A DNA stretch of 64,000 bases from Wyeomyia smithii (lineage: Eukaryota; Arthropoda; Insecta; Diptera; Culicidae): positions 245,618,089 through 245,682,088 of the forward strand of contig NC_073695.1 of assembly GCF_029784165.1 (NCBI RefSeq), read 5' to 3'. Of the stretch, positions 1-12,121 are shown piece after piece. The notes below the pieces were generated by a model. That model did no database searches, was not told the DNA's origin, and was given only the letters and a program-made list of their open reading frames with translations. Each line of letters starts with the position of its first letter. Position 1 is the first letter of the stretch. Position numbers and translations under genes: made by a program.

Positions 1-32
1 AAAATAAGACTACAAATTGCTGTTTTTTGGCA

Positions 33-1022
33 TGGTTGGGAAAGACGGACACTTAGGGTGGGTAAGATGGACACTACGAAGGTAAAGGTGGACACTCACA
101 AAAAAGATGTAGTACGTTAAGTATTCTTTTGATTTATGTGTTAAGTGATGGCCATACATTACTCTACGTTATTCAGGGGCGACTCGTGGCTGTTGAACCT
201 ACCTGTTCAACTGGAAATTCTGAAAATCAGAGTTTGGGGAAGTAATTACAATTTTAACCGCGTATAAAAGCAAGTAATTCCCTTTGTTACTATTTAAAAA
301 TAAAACTTAAAAATAAGAAAATAAGAGCATGAATTTGGATTTTAGATTCATTTTTTGCCTGACGTCACCATGTGCATTGCACAGGTTGCACCTATGGACG
401 AGTCGCCCCTGACGTTATTAGAGTCCATGTCCATCACGTGAACAGTTTGAGAGGATGGGTTTCGATGAAGGCGAAAATTCTCCGCCTATAAGGCCTGTTC
501 TAACTGCTAAATGATTAATATCTGCTGGTTTCTCTCGCGGGTGTTCTTTGTGCACATCTGTAGTACACAACAGATGCTAGATGTGAAAATTCTTGGAAAA
601 TCCGTGTGTCCATCTTTTCCTACCTTAGTGTGTCCGTCTTGCCCGACCTGGTTATAAATTTTTCAAACGATCGTAGCTCTTCATCGGAACATCGAAAATC
701 TGCTGGATTTCCACTAGAAAACCGAGGAAAGACTAATCAATCACTTTACTATTGTGAACAAATGAAAACACGTAAGTTTCACGAGTTTTTCACATTTTTT
801 TTTCGTGGAATAAAAATTACATCAAATTGCGCGTTCACGAAAATATTCTTTGTTTTACTTACAAATTGGACAGTATGCTTGCTGAAAACCGATAATGCAA
901 CTCAAAAGCATTAACACACTATAAATAAGGTATTCGCATCACTCAACTATCATAATACATTCTAGTTTGTGAAATATTAAAAGTGTCCATCTTACCCGCA
1001 GTGTCCGTCTTTACCTACTTTC
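33..1022. mobile_element. Terminal-inverted-repeat element (about 1 kb)
   Basis: GGGAAAGACGGACACT...GGGTAAGATGGACACT near 39-83 is matched in reverse complement at about 985-1020 (AGTGTCCATCTTACCCGC...GTGTCCGTCTTTACC). A second inner pair, GGGGCGACTCGT near 175-187 and ACGAGTCGCCCC near 397-410, is also inverted. No transposase; a non-autonomous MITE-like element. The target duplication is unclear because the left end has drifted. Confidence 0.65.
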
Positions 1023-1115
1023 CCCTATATATTTTCCGAACCCTGTTACTTATCCAGTTGGCAACATTCTTGCGAAAAATAAATCAGAGATACATAAAAA
1101 TTCAATAATAATATG

Positions 1116-1200
1116 CACTCCGATCAACTAAACTCGCTGGCGTGCGAGAGTTAGATCGGAAAACCACAGGGAGATTGCGGGTTCGAAATCCGCCTGGGTG
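1116..1200 (+). other. tRNA-like fold (tRNA relic or SINE fragment)
   Basis: A T-arm with 5-bp stem and 7-base loop (GCGGGTTCGAAATCCGC, 1178-1194) follows a strong hairpin (CCGATC at 1120-1125 with GATCGG at 1154-1159, inner CTCGC/GCGAG). CACTCCG (1116-1122) can pair with CTGGGTG (1194-1200) at six of seven positions. I cannot place a normal D-arm and anticodon arm, so a functional tRNA is unlikely. Confidence 0.3.
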
Positions 1201-2652
1201 AGGTATATTATTTCAAGTCTTCACATTGTTAGTTCACTTATTTTTTAGTTATCTTTTGTTCTGCTCTTCTATTAACTCGGAAATTTTTGTCAAATTTGTA
1301 CTTATTTTGAAAAGCAATTTGCACAACTTTTGCGTTGAATTGATCATTTTTATCGATTATTTACTTATTTTTTGTATTTTATTATGTGTTGATAGCTTTT
1401 AGATCATGACATATTGTGTTATTTTTTATCATTTGTTTACTAACTTCACTTCTAACTTCCCATGTATTGTATAGTCGTTTCACGCAGTCTTTTTTGTATG
1501 ATTTGTTATTTTTACTAGCTTTCGTTTGAAATTACCGTTTTTTTTTTAATTTTCGTTTCAATAAACTTGAATAGGTAAGGTCTTTACAATTGTTTCGTGG
1601 AAATTATTAACGGTCAAGGAGGAAGAAACGGCCACATATAAAACTGTTTTCACCATTCTGGTGCCTCGAGATCTACTAGTAAATAGTAGGAAACAATGCG
1701 TGCAGAGAGCGTGTCTAGTTGGTTGATATCGGATGATGGTGACTTGATTGGAATCTACAAAACTTAACTGTTTAAAGATAAGAAGTAATGAACGTAACCT
1801 AAATCAAATTAATAGGTATTTTCAAACAAGGGTAGGATTTGCATTGATTGATGAAACTAAAACAAAACTAGACTTTTTTCTTCTTCTGATATCACTGTTG
1901 TTCTTGTTTCTACAGGAGACGATTGCAATATTTTGTTGCATTGGATTTGACTATGTACACATGTTAAGACTGTGTGTATGATGTGTGCCAATCAGTAACG
2001 AACTATTTATATTTTCTAATTATGTACAGTTTTATCGTTACATTACTACCGGGGCTGTGGATTTTGTGCTCTCCGGATATTAAAGGGAAAGTTCTTGCAA
2101 ACTTACGGTTATATCAATCGCATTTGGAATCAAAATGGTGCATTTGTTGTGTGAAATTACTGCTGTGTTTAACATACTGATAGTTTTTTTTTTGGCAATC
2201 ATGGCTCAATTTTGTTAGGAGTGTGTTTCCAATCGCTTCTGGCTGCAGAGTAAATCTATAACTTTACTTTGAGGTTGTTTCAGAGACAAGGTCCGTTTAT
2301 TTCTTAGCTTACTAAAATGAACCAAACAATCAAACTGAATGTTCGTTGAACGGAAGAGTATTAAAAAAACCGAGACACAGTCGATGCCGTACAAGAAACA
2401 TAGCAACTGATAAGATGATGCGTATGATGAGCGGATGATTTCAAACCGAAGAATAATTAGTTAGTATGCAGTAACACAAATGAAGCGGAAATTTACTGTA
2501 CTGTTTTGTATTGTATGAAACTTAAACGGAAGACGAGCTAGAATATGTTCCAATACGTTGCTTTTACTCGTAAAAAAACTATAATCGATAATAACGATAA
2601 GAAGAACGGGATGATGATAAGAAGCTGTTAAGAAAGCACTAGGACCACTTAC

Positions 2653-2819
2653 CTCCGGTGATGGTAAGAGTGGCGAATTCGTACTCGGCCACGGTGAAGC
2701 CGGCGTTGTTATGGGCGGTTACCCGGAGATTGTACCAGGTTGCGGGTTCCAAATCTAGCACGACAAAGTTGCCACCCGGTTTTACGTTGTTCGAAATTTG
2801 ATTCCAATCCACTTGGTCC
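2653..2819 (-). CDS. Dscam1: Dscam1 constant exon 15 (end of FN6)
   Basis: Completes the sixth FN3 domain, reading DQVDWNQISNNVKPGGNFVV, then a typical FN3 stretch with WYNLRVTAHNNAG, ending TLTITGG. Acceptor CTAG at 2820-2821; donor G|GTAAGT at 2652-2651. It joins exon 14 in phase (AA|G makes Lys). It is too short, and lacks the Met needed, to appear as a long ORF. The next exon should encode the membrane-proximal segment and transmembrane helix, but nothing like that is visible down to base 1. Confidence 0.93.
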
Positions 2820-2883
2820 CTAGATCGAGTAACAAAATGTTTTAGAGCTGAATTCCGAAAATCAAGAGTTTTACTGTACTAAC

Positions 2884-4614
2884 TTTTTCTTATGTTCAAC
2901 GACAAAGTGGGACATCCGGCAGCCACCATCCTTCCAGGCTGGCAGATGCAATGTTATCGAGTTGGACGAGACCTCGATGAAGCGGGATTTTTCTGGCAGT
3001 AGTGGCTTGGAACCCTTTGTTCGCGTGTTTAGAATGTCCGATGGTTCTCCCGCTCCGATTGTGTTGTACGCTGTAGCATAAACTTGGTACCGCGATCCGC
3101 AATATAGATTTTCGATGGTATATTTGGGGGCTTCCAGTGCCACATCGATGGTTTCCCACTCGCCGAATTCCGGTTTGTAGTGTAGGGTGTAGCCTTGCAG
3201 GGGTGCGGTATCCGATTCGTGTGGTTTTAGTTTAACAGCCAGCGAGTCTGTCGTGGTGGCGGTGAGTGTTAGTTGGGGAGATTGTGGTGGTGCAAGAACA
3301 ATGAGTCGGTGGGTGATGGAGTCTTTGGCGATCGAATTTTCGGCAGTGCATGTATAGTCTCCAGCGTCCTGTCTGATTACGGCTTTGATCAGAAGGGATC
3401 CTTCGGGCAGTTGTCGTATACGTTCGGTGGAAACGAACTCTTGTCCCTTTATTCTCCATGTGATGTCCGGGGTGGGTGATCCGACAGCGAGGCAAGGTAA
3501 TTTAGCATCTTCCTTGAATGTTGCAGTAAAACTGTCGTCGAACGAGGCAATTTTTGCGGGAACTTTATCGCTAGGTTTCGCCTGCAGTGTTTTTGATCGC
3601 TGACCCTCGCCAATGGTTGTGCTTGCGGTAACCCAGAAGTCATATTGGAGACTCTTCTCAAGACCGGAAGCTTCATAGCTCATCTGATAGGCAGGTACTT
3701 TGTGACTCTTGGGTTCTTGATCGCCATTTTTGATGTACACGGTATACTGTAGGATAACTCCGTTCGGTTGCGACGGTGGTAACCATGACACCAAAATCGA
3801 TCCCTCTGACATAACTAGTGCCTTTACCGCAGTTGGAGATTCCGGAACGTCTTGCTCGGTTTGGCAGTGAATTGGAGCGCTTCGAACGCCATCGCCTCCG
3901 GAGGTAGTCGCTAGAACCTGCATTGTGTAGTTGGTGTATTTTTTCAGTCCATGCAAAACAGTATCGCTGGAAGCAGTCTTCTTGTAATCTTTGTTCTTAT
4001 CGTCATTCCACAGTTCACTCGGGGCGTATACAACCTTGTATCCTTTGATAACACCGTTGGCCGAATCGAGAGGGGGACTCACCCATGATACGCGGATTGT
4101 CTGTGAAGTCAGAGTCGTGCACATGGTATCACTTGGCGGCTGGTCTGGAGTTCCCTCAGCTGTGTATTGCTTCTCTTCTTCACTCATTGGACCTGCTCCG
4201 ACTTTGTTGAAGGCTTGAATCACGATGGAGTATTGTGTGTACGTTTTTAGATTATTAATTTCTAAGCTATGTTCTTTGCCTTCTCCACCTTCCAGTGAGT
4301 AGTTAACAGTTTCGTAGATATAGGAAGAGTTTTGCGAGGTTTGCTTGAATCCAACATAGTATCCAAGAATGTCACCATTCCACTCAGCTCTCGGAGGAGC
4401 CTTCCAGCTGACTCGTAAGGTCGTTTGATTGATCGGTTCGACTTTGATGGCCTGCGGTTTACCGGATGGTGCTTCTTCAGCCGTAATGATCGTCACCACC
4501 TCCGATGAATCAGACACTCCAATTTCATTTTCGGCCACGATTCGAATGTTGTATGTTGTTGCGGGACTCAACTTCTGCACCTGAGCTTCGTTGGTGTGAC
4601 CTGGCACGATGACA
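2884..4614 (-). CDS. Dscam1: Dscam1 constant exon 14 (FN1 end, FN2-4, Ig10, FN5, FN6 start)
   Basis: A single 1731-base open exon of about 577 codons. In order it encodes the end of FN1 (from VIVPGHTNEAQ), FN2 (EEAPSGKPQAIKVEP...), FN3 (TPDQPPSDTMCTTL...), FN4 (VPESPTAVKALVMSEGS...), Ig10 (DKVPAKIASFDDSF with Cys in LPCLAVG, Trp in ITWRIKG and the D-x-G-x-Y-x-C motif DAGDYTC), FN5 (APPQSPQLTLTATTTD...) and the start of FN6 (SKPLLPEKSRFIEVSS...). Acceptor ACAG at 4615-4616; donor AA|GTTAGT at 2883. These are extracellular constant domains present in every isoform. As I recall, fly Dscam1 divides this part into several exons, so this looks like intron loss or a lineage difference. Confidence 0.97.
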
Positions 4615-4671
4615 CTGTGGGTGCAAATTTTTGATTAAACCCGACCGTTAATGTTTTCACGTGAAACTTAC

Positions 4672-4965
4672 CGATCAACATCATTTTCCCAAGTACCGCG
4701 CGAACGCTTGAACTCGATGATGTATCTTTTCAGCGGAGAATTGCCTCCGTAAGGCTTAGCCCAGCTCAGTTGTACCGTTCGGCCAGATTTGTCTAAAACT
4801 TTCAGTGCGTATGGCATTTCGGGAGCTTCCTGAATGATCATATTAATGCTGGAATCATCGCTTCCAAATGCATTAGTGGCCATGCAAGTAAATAGTGCCG
4901 AGTCGCTGCGTTCCGTACGCTTGATCGAAAGGCTTGACATTACACCGTCAGGGCGTATTTCCTCT
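4672..4965 (-). CDS. Dscam1: Dscam1 constant exon 13 (Ig9 end and FN1 start)
   Basis: Encodes the second half of Ig9 (EEIRPDGVMSSLSIKRTERS then the D-S-A-x-F-x-C motif DSALFTC) and the first half of FN1 (EAPEMPYALKVLDKSGRTVQ, W in LSWAKP). Acceptor TTTTAG ends at 4966; donor CG|GTAAGT begins at 4671. The split codon CG|A at the start and CG|T at the end both give Arg, agreeing with the neighbouring exons. Constant in all isoforms. Confidence 0.95.
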
Positions 4966-5022
4966 CTAAAAGAAAAAAAAAATATTGAGACATGCTTTCT
5001 AATTACTATTTCTAACCCTCAC

Positions 5023-5356
5023 CGGATAGTGTATCGGTTGTCCGACTTCGGATCCAGACGAATGTTGTTCATGTTCCACAAAATGCCAATTGGTTTTTCG
5101 CCCTTTGCCTCGCACTGCAGCACTGTCGGTTCGCCTCGTCGAGCAGTCTGGTTGCGCAGCTTTTCGGTGAATTCCGGTGGGGCTTGGACGGTGATCAAAA
5201 TTACAGCACTCAGGCCCGAGCCGATACCGTTGATTGCTTCGCACAGGTAGTAGCCCTCGTTCGATTTCTGAATGTTGTTAATGAACAGTGATCCTTCTTC
5301 AACGCGAATGCTAGAGTCGTTCGAGCGAAGGTCCTTGTACTCTCCGGGGGTGTCAC
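5023..5356 (-). CDS. Dscam1: Dscam1 constant exon 12 (Ig8 end and Ig9 start)
   Basis: 334 bases. Starts GDTPGEYKDLRSNDSSIRVE, with the Ig8 motif NEGYYLC, then Ig9 from APPEFTEKLRNQTARRGEP with Cys in LQCEAKG and Trp in ILWNMNN. Acceptor CACAG at 5357-5358; donor CG|GTGAGG below 5023. The first codon is completed by the last G of exon 11. Constant in all isoforms. Confidence 0.96.
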
Positions 5357-5412
5357 CTGTGATGAACGAATGGGTAAAATTGAGGTAATAGGGAAGTGGA
5401 GCCAACACTTAC

Positions 5413-5532
5413 CGATTGCCTTTTTCCAGCTAACCATTGGCTTCGGGAAACCGTCAGCTTTACATTCGACTTTGGCGTTGGAGCCTTGCGCGAAAGCTTT
5501 GTCGGTCGGTTCGAGGATCCACCTTGGTGGAA
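5413..5532 (-). CDS. Dscam1: Dscam1 constant exon 11 (Ig8 start), acceptor partner of every Ig7 variant
   Basis: 120 bases encoding VPPRWILEPTDKAFAQGSN, then Cys in VECKADG and Trp in VSWKKAIG, the first half of Ig8. This segment is strongly conserved in arthropod Dscam1. Acceptor AAATAG at 5533-5534; donor G|GTAAGT below 5413. Every intact Ig7 exon ends with one extra G and so joins this exon in frame. The 7.6 kb intron upstream should hold the exon 10 docking site if the fly model applies. Confidence 0.96.
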
Positions 5533-5742
5533 CTATTTTGATTTTATTTTAAATTTTTTTAGGGAAGAAAAATGCTCTATTAGTTTCTTGTGGTTTCGGG
5601 TGTGGGCCCAACGAGAATGGTTTTACCTGGCGAGTGATGATTGAAAGACCTGCTGCGTATATTTGCTATTTGCTATGAAATTACCTTACAAAACAAACCC
5701 TTGGTTTAGAATGAACAATATATAAAAACTATAATTTTTTTT

Positions 5743-5862
5743 GACGTAGAATTACGTCTTACGGTAACTTTATGGCAATCCACAACTGGCCAGGTGACAC
5801 TATTGTGACACAACAAAGGCACTTTTTTGCACCCCAAAATCATTTAATTGAAGTAGTTAAAA
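5743..5862. repeat. Dispersed repeat, copy 1
   Basis: GACGTAGAATTACGTCT at 5743-5759 and a segment at 5817-5862 containing GCACCCCAAAATCAT and AAGTAGTTAAA. Both parts recur at 60335-60407 in opposite order. Confidence 0.6.
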
Positions 5863-6609
5863 TTTTTCTGCCACTCGCAAAAACGTTGCAAACAGTGATA
5901 AAAACGGTTATTTTTTAAACAATCTCGTTTTTTGAATGGGTATTACTTTCACCCACTCAAAGTGCCACGTATTCATTATGTTACATTCCTCAGAAAACTA
6001 AGTGGAAGCCTTCAACATTTGGATTGTCAGTACAAGCTACGATCGAAAGCTGTTCTTACTCGAATATGTACCTAGTGGAAGCGCTAATTCGAATAGGAAC
6101 CTACTACCTTATAATTTTATCCATTTAGTTCAATAAACATTTTTGTAATTTTCGTAGACAAAACAAATCGCTACTAACCCGTCCGATAACTTTTCTGATA
6201 AAGTATAAACTAGTAGTCCTACGTCAATCACGCGGTCATGTACGGGATACTACCCTCCTACAAACTATGGTCAAGAGGTGCTCTATTTTATCGGTGAAGT
6301 ATTGCTTTACCTACAACTGTATTTCAGCAACCTTCAATATTATTTTCAAATGATTTCAAGCCAATTGAACAACGCTCCAAAGATACCAATAATTTAGCTT
6401 CAAGGTTACCAATAATACAAAAAAGAGAGTTAAAAGAGAATTACATCGGACGTTTCTCGCTTCACACCTTAAAATAGATTAACCCTATTGCAAATCTATT
6501 GTAAATCTCTTACATTGACATAATACAGGATGTCGTAATCATACGTTAAACTTGCGGTCTCATACACACGGTCTCATAAAAATTATTTTTTTTCCCGAAA
6601 TATCGAAAA

Positions 6610-6723
6610 TCATTAGAAGAAAGAATTATAAGTTTCCGTGAGACTCTAGGTACTAGATATTATTTCTAGTATAGTCTAATATTTAATAGAGTCTAACGGA
6701 AACTTATAATTTTTCTTCTGATT
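6610..6723. repeat. Hairpin repeat
   Basis: About 40-base arms (AGAAAGAATTATAAGTTTCC near 6618, and its complement GGAAACTTATAATTTTTCTT near 6698) around a short loop. MITE-like; no coding content. Confidence 0.6.
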
Positions 6724-6987
6724 TCTTAAATCACTCTACTAAGACGCTCAATAAAGCTTTTTCACATCGAAAATCATGCTACAGATAAATACTACTTCCC
6801 AGTTTGTTGACCATCTGGAGTTGGATTGAAAACATAAAAAAAAACCTGAAATTGGATTTATTATAAACACTTCCTTTGAGCACTTAAAAAAATGTTAAGT
6901 CATCCGTTAGTTTTTTAGGAATATCAGTTTAAAATTTGTATAAACATTTTTTTTCATCTTCTAGAATAAATCTTCGCTACACAGCTA

Positions 6988-7226
6988 AAATTTACTGCCG
7001 AGTCTCGGTTATTCATTCCCGAGAACGGCGGAACTAAGTGCTTGATTAATAAAAATGACAGCTATCGCATTTTTTCGTAATTCTCGGTTCTGAACTCGGT
7101 AACTGAAATTTTGGCACAAAACACAATATCTTGTGCCAAAATTTCAGTTAGGTTGAACCGAGATTTACGAAAAACTGTCATTGTTTTCAACCGCGCACTC
7201 AGTAATGCCAATCTCGGCAATAAATC
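6988..7226. mobile_element. Small hairpin MITE (about 240 bp)
   Basis: Outer inverted ends TTTACTGCCGAG and CTCGGCAATAAA, plus a long inner stem (ACTGAAATTTTGGCACAA near 7100 and TTGTGCCAAAATTTCAGT near 7132). The palindromic structure is direct; family not assigned. Confidence 0.65.
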
Positions 7227-8615
7227 CCATAAGGTCTATTAATTCATGTTATAACACTAAAACATTATTCAAATCTTCATTTGAGACTGTGAACTTTTAC
7301 TGGAAAAACCAAATTATACATTGGGCAATTAGTGTTAATATAGGTATAAATTTGCCATGATATGTTTACATCAATAAAAAAAATTATATTTGAGAAACGA
7401 AAATTGTTTTTCAAACCCCGTGCATCGTTGATTTATATACGAATTTGCCGTATTTAGAAATTACCTGCATTGTAAAAAAACTGCTAATTGTTCCACAAAG
7501 GAAAAAAACTGAAAAGAAACTTCGCAGCCTACTGTTTAGTGTACAGAACAATTACGGGCATAGCTGGGGAAAAATCCTGTTGAATGTTGTGCTGTGCCAA
7601 AACATATTTCCGTGTGTGGAAAACTGTTTAGGCTCAAAAGTAATTTTACATATGGACGTAGGTATTTTAGCATACACTCTATTTAAAGCATTATAGCTCA
7701 GAAACCTTTGGTGTTACATGCTTACCTGAAAACAGGTGCATACAAGAAGTTAATTTTTATAAGCTGAAATTGATTTTTTTTATGAAACTCGATCCTAAAT
7801 CAAAAAGTTATTTTTCATTCACCATCATGGATTTTTATAGGAAGTTGCAATATAACTTCAGATTTCTTAAAAAAAAGTGATTGTGGTTAAGAAGCTCGAT
7901 TTTTATTTATATATTTTCTAATTTCTTAGAATTATTTCAATTTTGTTCGTCCTATCTCTCCTGCGACTTCACTGAAACAGTTTTTCAAAATTTAGTAAAG
8001 CGGGCAATGTATGTAGTTTTTCGATAATGCGAGAATGAACGGGAATAGAATGTGTGACTTTAAGGCTTAGAAAAAAATTTTCCCTCGTCCAGATTGTCAA
8101 TTGTAATGTATATGCTTTCATTATAACAGCCGCACATTGGAATTCCTGAAAATTTATAAACTCTGCCAAGATAATTTGAAACAAACAATGGATGAGACAA
8201 CGAAGGTTAAAAATAATTAACCTTTTGTTGTCTCACTTAAGAAGACGGCATGTGTAGAACTTTGACCAAAAGCTCACATGTTTTATTAAAACTTTTTTTA
8301 AAGATTTTTCTCATTTGTTAATCTTTCTACGAAATTTTGTGATTTTTAAGGGCCCATATTTTTACGGAAGATTATAAAACGCTGTCTTCAAATATAACAA
8401 AGTTTTACAAAACAAAATAAATATTTTTTTTTTTTTTTAAACAACCCAAAAGACTCAATTAGACAAATGATTTTGTATTCATTTGTAAGTAGAACAGATG
8501 TCCTTTCAGAATATCAATTAGGTATCTGCGTATTTTTGCATACGAATGAGTTCTTTAAGGTTCAATTACCGTTGAAAACCCGATAATGGTCAAATAACTT
8601 ATATAATATGCAATA

Positions 8616-9419
8616 CAGGTCGGACTCGATTATCCGGAGTTTTGAAAAACATTTCGCTCCGGATAATCGAACCTTCCGGATAATCGAGCCATTTTTATTT
8701 GAATTTTTAATATTTGTCATCTAAAACAGTGAGTTTTCTATTATAATAAATTGTATACAATGCATGTGCCGACGAAAAAAATTAAAAATTGTCTTTAGAC
8801 CGTTTGTCGGCGTTTGTTATACATATATACGTAATAATAAGTTATGTTATATTGATTATCTCGAAGATATGAACATAAATACTCATGTTTTTTTCCATTT
8901 CTTGGGCGACCTATAACGACCTAGACGCTCGATATAGACTACTTTGCGGATTTCAAGTCGTTATTAATTTCGCTTGATGAGTTTTGGTTCAATAATCCGA
9001 GAGTATCCGGAACAGAACCGGGACAGGCCTGCTTGTGGTTCTAATTACTACAATGATCATGGCCATTACATTACAGGAATATGTTCCTACTATAAGTCCG
9101 AAACCGGTTGACCAATAGCGATTGTCCTTATTGGCAACAAAAAACCATAATACCTTTATTTTGGAGGTTGTTGAGTAAGAATTGGTTGAAGGAACGGCGA
9201 GAAAGCTGCCAAAAACGAACTGCCTAAGCGGAACGGAGCTTATACCCCGACAATTATGAACAACCTGGAACCTCCCAATGACCCGGAAGACAAAAGTACG
9301 TTATAGAAATACAGAAACAAAAAATACTCCAGATAATCGAACCATTTTCTCCGGATAATCGAGCCCCGGTTAATCGAGCCCCCGGATAATCGAGTCTCCG
9401 GATAATCGAGTCCGACCTG
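8616..9419. mobile_element. pogo-like (Tc1/mariner superfamily) element, 804 bp
   Basis: Starts CAGGTCGGACTCGATTATCC and ends with its exact complement GGATAATCGAGTCCGACCTG, flanked by TA on both sides (8614-8615, 9420-9421), the target duplication of Tc1/mariner transposons. The CGATTATCCGG terminal motif recalls pogo/Tigger elements. Extra copies of CCGGATAATCGAGCC lie just inside the ends. No intact transposase; an old deleted copy. Confidence 0.85.
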
Positions 9420-10340
9420 TAATATGTATTTTCGTATGGCTAATAACTTTGTAGAAGATCAAAAATATGTAGAAAAATTTGGAAAAAAGTTATGTTGAAA
9501 ATTATGATTAGACTAAACTTTTCATATAAAACTATTAATATCTTTTTAAACATGAGAGGTAGAATTTTAACATCAATGTTGCTAGAAAAATTATCTGCTA
9601 CAACTTTCACGAAGACACTGACTGTCTATCTCACTGTCCTGAAAAAAAAAATGAATTCTTTAGTTCTCTTGTAAGTGTATTAATCACTGAATTGTCCATT
9701 TAAAAAGAAACGCAATTAAGTACATAGAGACCTTTCAAATAAAGTATATCACTAAAATTAAATGTAAGGACGCTACTAATTTAGAGCACGACCTTGGCAA
9801 AATAAAACACTGCACAGTGGTCCAGAAACCAAATTTAGGAGGAAATTTGGCTCTAGAGCTCTATAGCAATGTTTTAGAGAAAAACTTTCTTCTACAAAGT
9901 TGTTACATATGATAAAGCGCTTGTTGAAAAATTATCAAAAATTAGGGTGGCTAAAATTTTCGATGCAACCAAGTATCTAACTTTTTCATCTTTGTAGATA
10001 GAAGAAAAACTACAATGTTATAGCTCCAATAAGTTTAAGTAACTTTGTAAAAAAAAGTTTTTCTCTATCTTTGAAAACAACCGATTTATATTTAAGAAAC
10101 ACATTTTGCTCTCTAACTTCTTTATTCCAAGTTTCACCTCAAAACTGTCTTTGAACGACTTTTAGAGCTTTTTAAGAGAAACAATTTGCAATTCGGATAT
10201 CGTAAAGATCTCAATTCTACTCAAAGTTATTAATGTTTTTCATCAAAAAAACATGCGTTTTTCATTTGTTTGTCATTCTTTTTGGGGCAAACATAGAAAA
10301 TATCTCTTGGTCTCATTTTGAAGGGCATACTTGACTTTAT

Positions 10341-10977
10341 AAATAGAGGAATTTTGGCAAATATGTTATTTTTTGAATTTGAATAAATTCAATTTAAAAA
10401 TATGACAAAAATTTCAATAATTTTATATATTACGCATAGAAAAGCACGCAGATTATTTTTCTGGTATTTTTTTTACAACTAGAAGTAATCAACTTCAATT
10501 TGATTCAGAAAGATCGAAAATCAATCAACTGGTTCAAAATTTATGAATTTTTTGAAATAAAATACATCGAATATAGCCGTTTTTCATGGTCACCCTATTT
10601 CGTAGCTAGACCCTCCAACAACCCGACGGAAAAATACGGGTTTGATTATTTTCAACATAGATTCATCCCTGCGATTTTGAGCACAATTAAAGCACTTTGC
10701 GAGACCAACTTCGAAATAGGGTGACCATAAATAAACGATTGTGTTCGATGTATTTAATTTAAAAAAAAAAACATAACTTTTGAACCAGTCCATCGATTTT
10801 TAAAATTTTTGAATCAAATTAAAGCTGATTACTTCTAGTTGTAAGAAAAAATACCAGGAAAATTAATCTGCGTGCTTTTTTATGCGTAATATATAAAATT
10901 ATTGAAATTTTTGTCATATTTTTAAATTGAATTTACTCAAATTTAAAGAATAACATATTTTTATTAATTCCTCTATT
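10341..10977. repeat. Large palindrome (about 265-base arms)
   Basis: 10341-10605 is matched in reverse complement by 10710-10977; for example TGGTCACCCTATTTCG near 10588 against CGAAATAGGGTGACCA near 10711. The loop is about 105 bases. Foldback/MITE structure without coding content. Confidence 0.8.
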
Positions 10978-11039
10978 CCGGAACTTGGCCGTTTTCTGAG
11001 CAACAGGAGGCTTAAAATTATATAGAATGGAGGCTTAAA

Positions 11040-11435
11040 ATGAAATAGAAATGGATAGAACTGGCTTCTGAAGTGACTCAAAACTCGTTCCAAACCAGAT
11101 GAAAGTTGTTTTAATGTGCATTAGGTATCTCAAACAAGATTTTCATTAGGGTGGTTCATTAATTTTCTACTAGAGTGGTTCCAATCATAATAAAAATTTA
11201 ATTTAAAGGGGTTTAGTAGGAAAAATTGAGTTTTCGTTCGATTTTCCCTATTCAATGACGATAAAATTTAATTTTAATTATTTTTGGAATCACCCAAGTG
11301 AAAAATAGATGCAGCACCCTAATGAAAATCAAGTTTAAGATACCTAATAAAACCTAATAAACATTAAAGTAATTTAGATCTGGTTTGGAACGAGTTGTGA
11401 GTGGTTTTAGTAGCCAGTTCTATGAAATTCCATAT
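11040..11435. repeat. Palindrome (about 170-200-base arms)
   Basis: CTCGTTCCAAACCAGAT near 11085 is matched by ATCTGGTTTGGAACGAG near 11377, and the arms continue inward to about 11225. Confidence 0.75.
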
Positions 11436-11836
11436 GAGCCTTCGGTTGACCAGAAAACAGCAATTAATGTATCACAAACCCCCCATTCCTCCACCACCTC
11501 TTCTTTGGTAGATTTTCGAGGGTAGAACAATCACAATTTCGAGCGCTTTGAAGCACCGTTAAATCACGATCGATTGAGCTGAAACAAAATGTACATTGTA
11601 CATGGTTGGTTTTTGAAACTCGATGACGAAATAAGTAGCTAACCAATAATGTAAATTTCCAGTAGTCCTCTATGGTTCTGGCTCCTATTGTTTTTGAAGG
11701 TAATATTTGTTCAAACACCACTTACTGCGGTTCAGTCCGCAGGTCTAAGGTACCACAAGATATTCTAGACAAGCATGCGCCTGCTTATTTACATGTCGAT
11801 TTGATTAACACTGGTCACCACAAACGAAAATCCCAA

Positions 11837-12121
11837 GAGCTCAAATTGTAAAAATCGAAGGTTCTAGTTCCTAACCTTTTCCATCAATTTTGGTGCCCCT
11901 AGTCGCCTCGGAGGTGCGTCAAGTCTTCGGAGACTTCAATGAAGTTTTCCGTAAGCAAACGGAGAAACGACGAACCCAACGAGCAATTACTCTGCGGTGT
12001 TTTAGTGCTCTTCCGAGACGGCTAGGGGCACCAAAATTCACAGAAACTGTGAAAAAGCTATAATCTTTAATTTTTTGCCAGTTTGAGCTCTAGGGCAAAA
12101 TCTATGTTGACCTAGAGCTCA
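11837..12121. repeat. Inverted repeat with inner hairpin
   Basis: TTTTGGTGCCCCTAG near 11899 pairs with CTAGGGGCACCAAAA near 12022; outer arms reach 11837 and 12090. A second small hairpin (GAGCTCTAGG/CCTAGAGCTC) lies at 12086-12121. Confidence 0.7.

Larger units (their letters stand above)
1..2652. other. Intron after exon 15, no gene
   Basis: AT-rich. Holds the inverted-repeat element at 33-1022 and a tRNA-like fold at 1116-1200. The short ORFs here have no recognisable product. No transmembrane exon is visible on the minus strand. Confidence 0.7.

Noticed and set aside
606..914. Plus-strand ORF of 102 codons
   Set aside because: Lies inside the inverted-repeat element 33-1022; composition is AT-rich and it has no recognisable domain.
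1..2652. Search for the alternative transmembrane exon
   Set aside because: No minus-strand frame with a hydrophobic helix between valid splice sites was found; it probably lies beyond the window.
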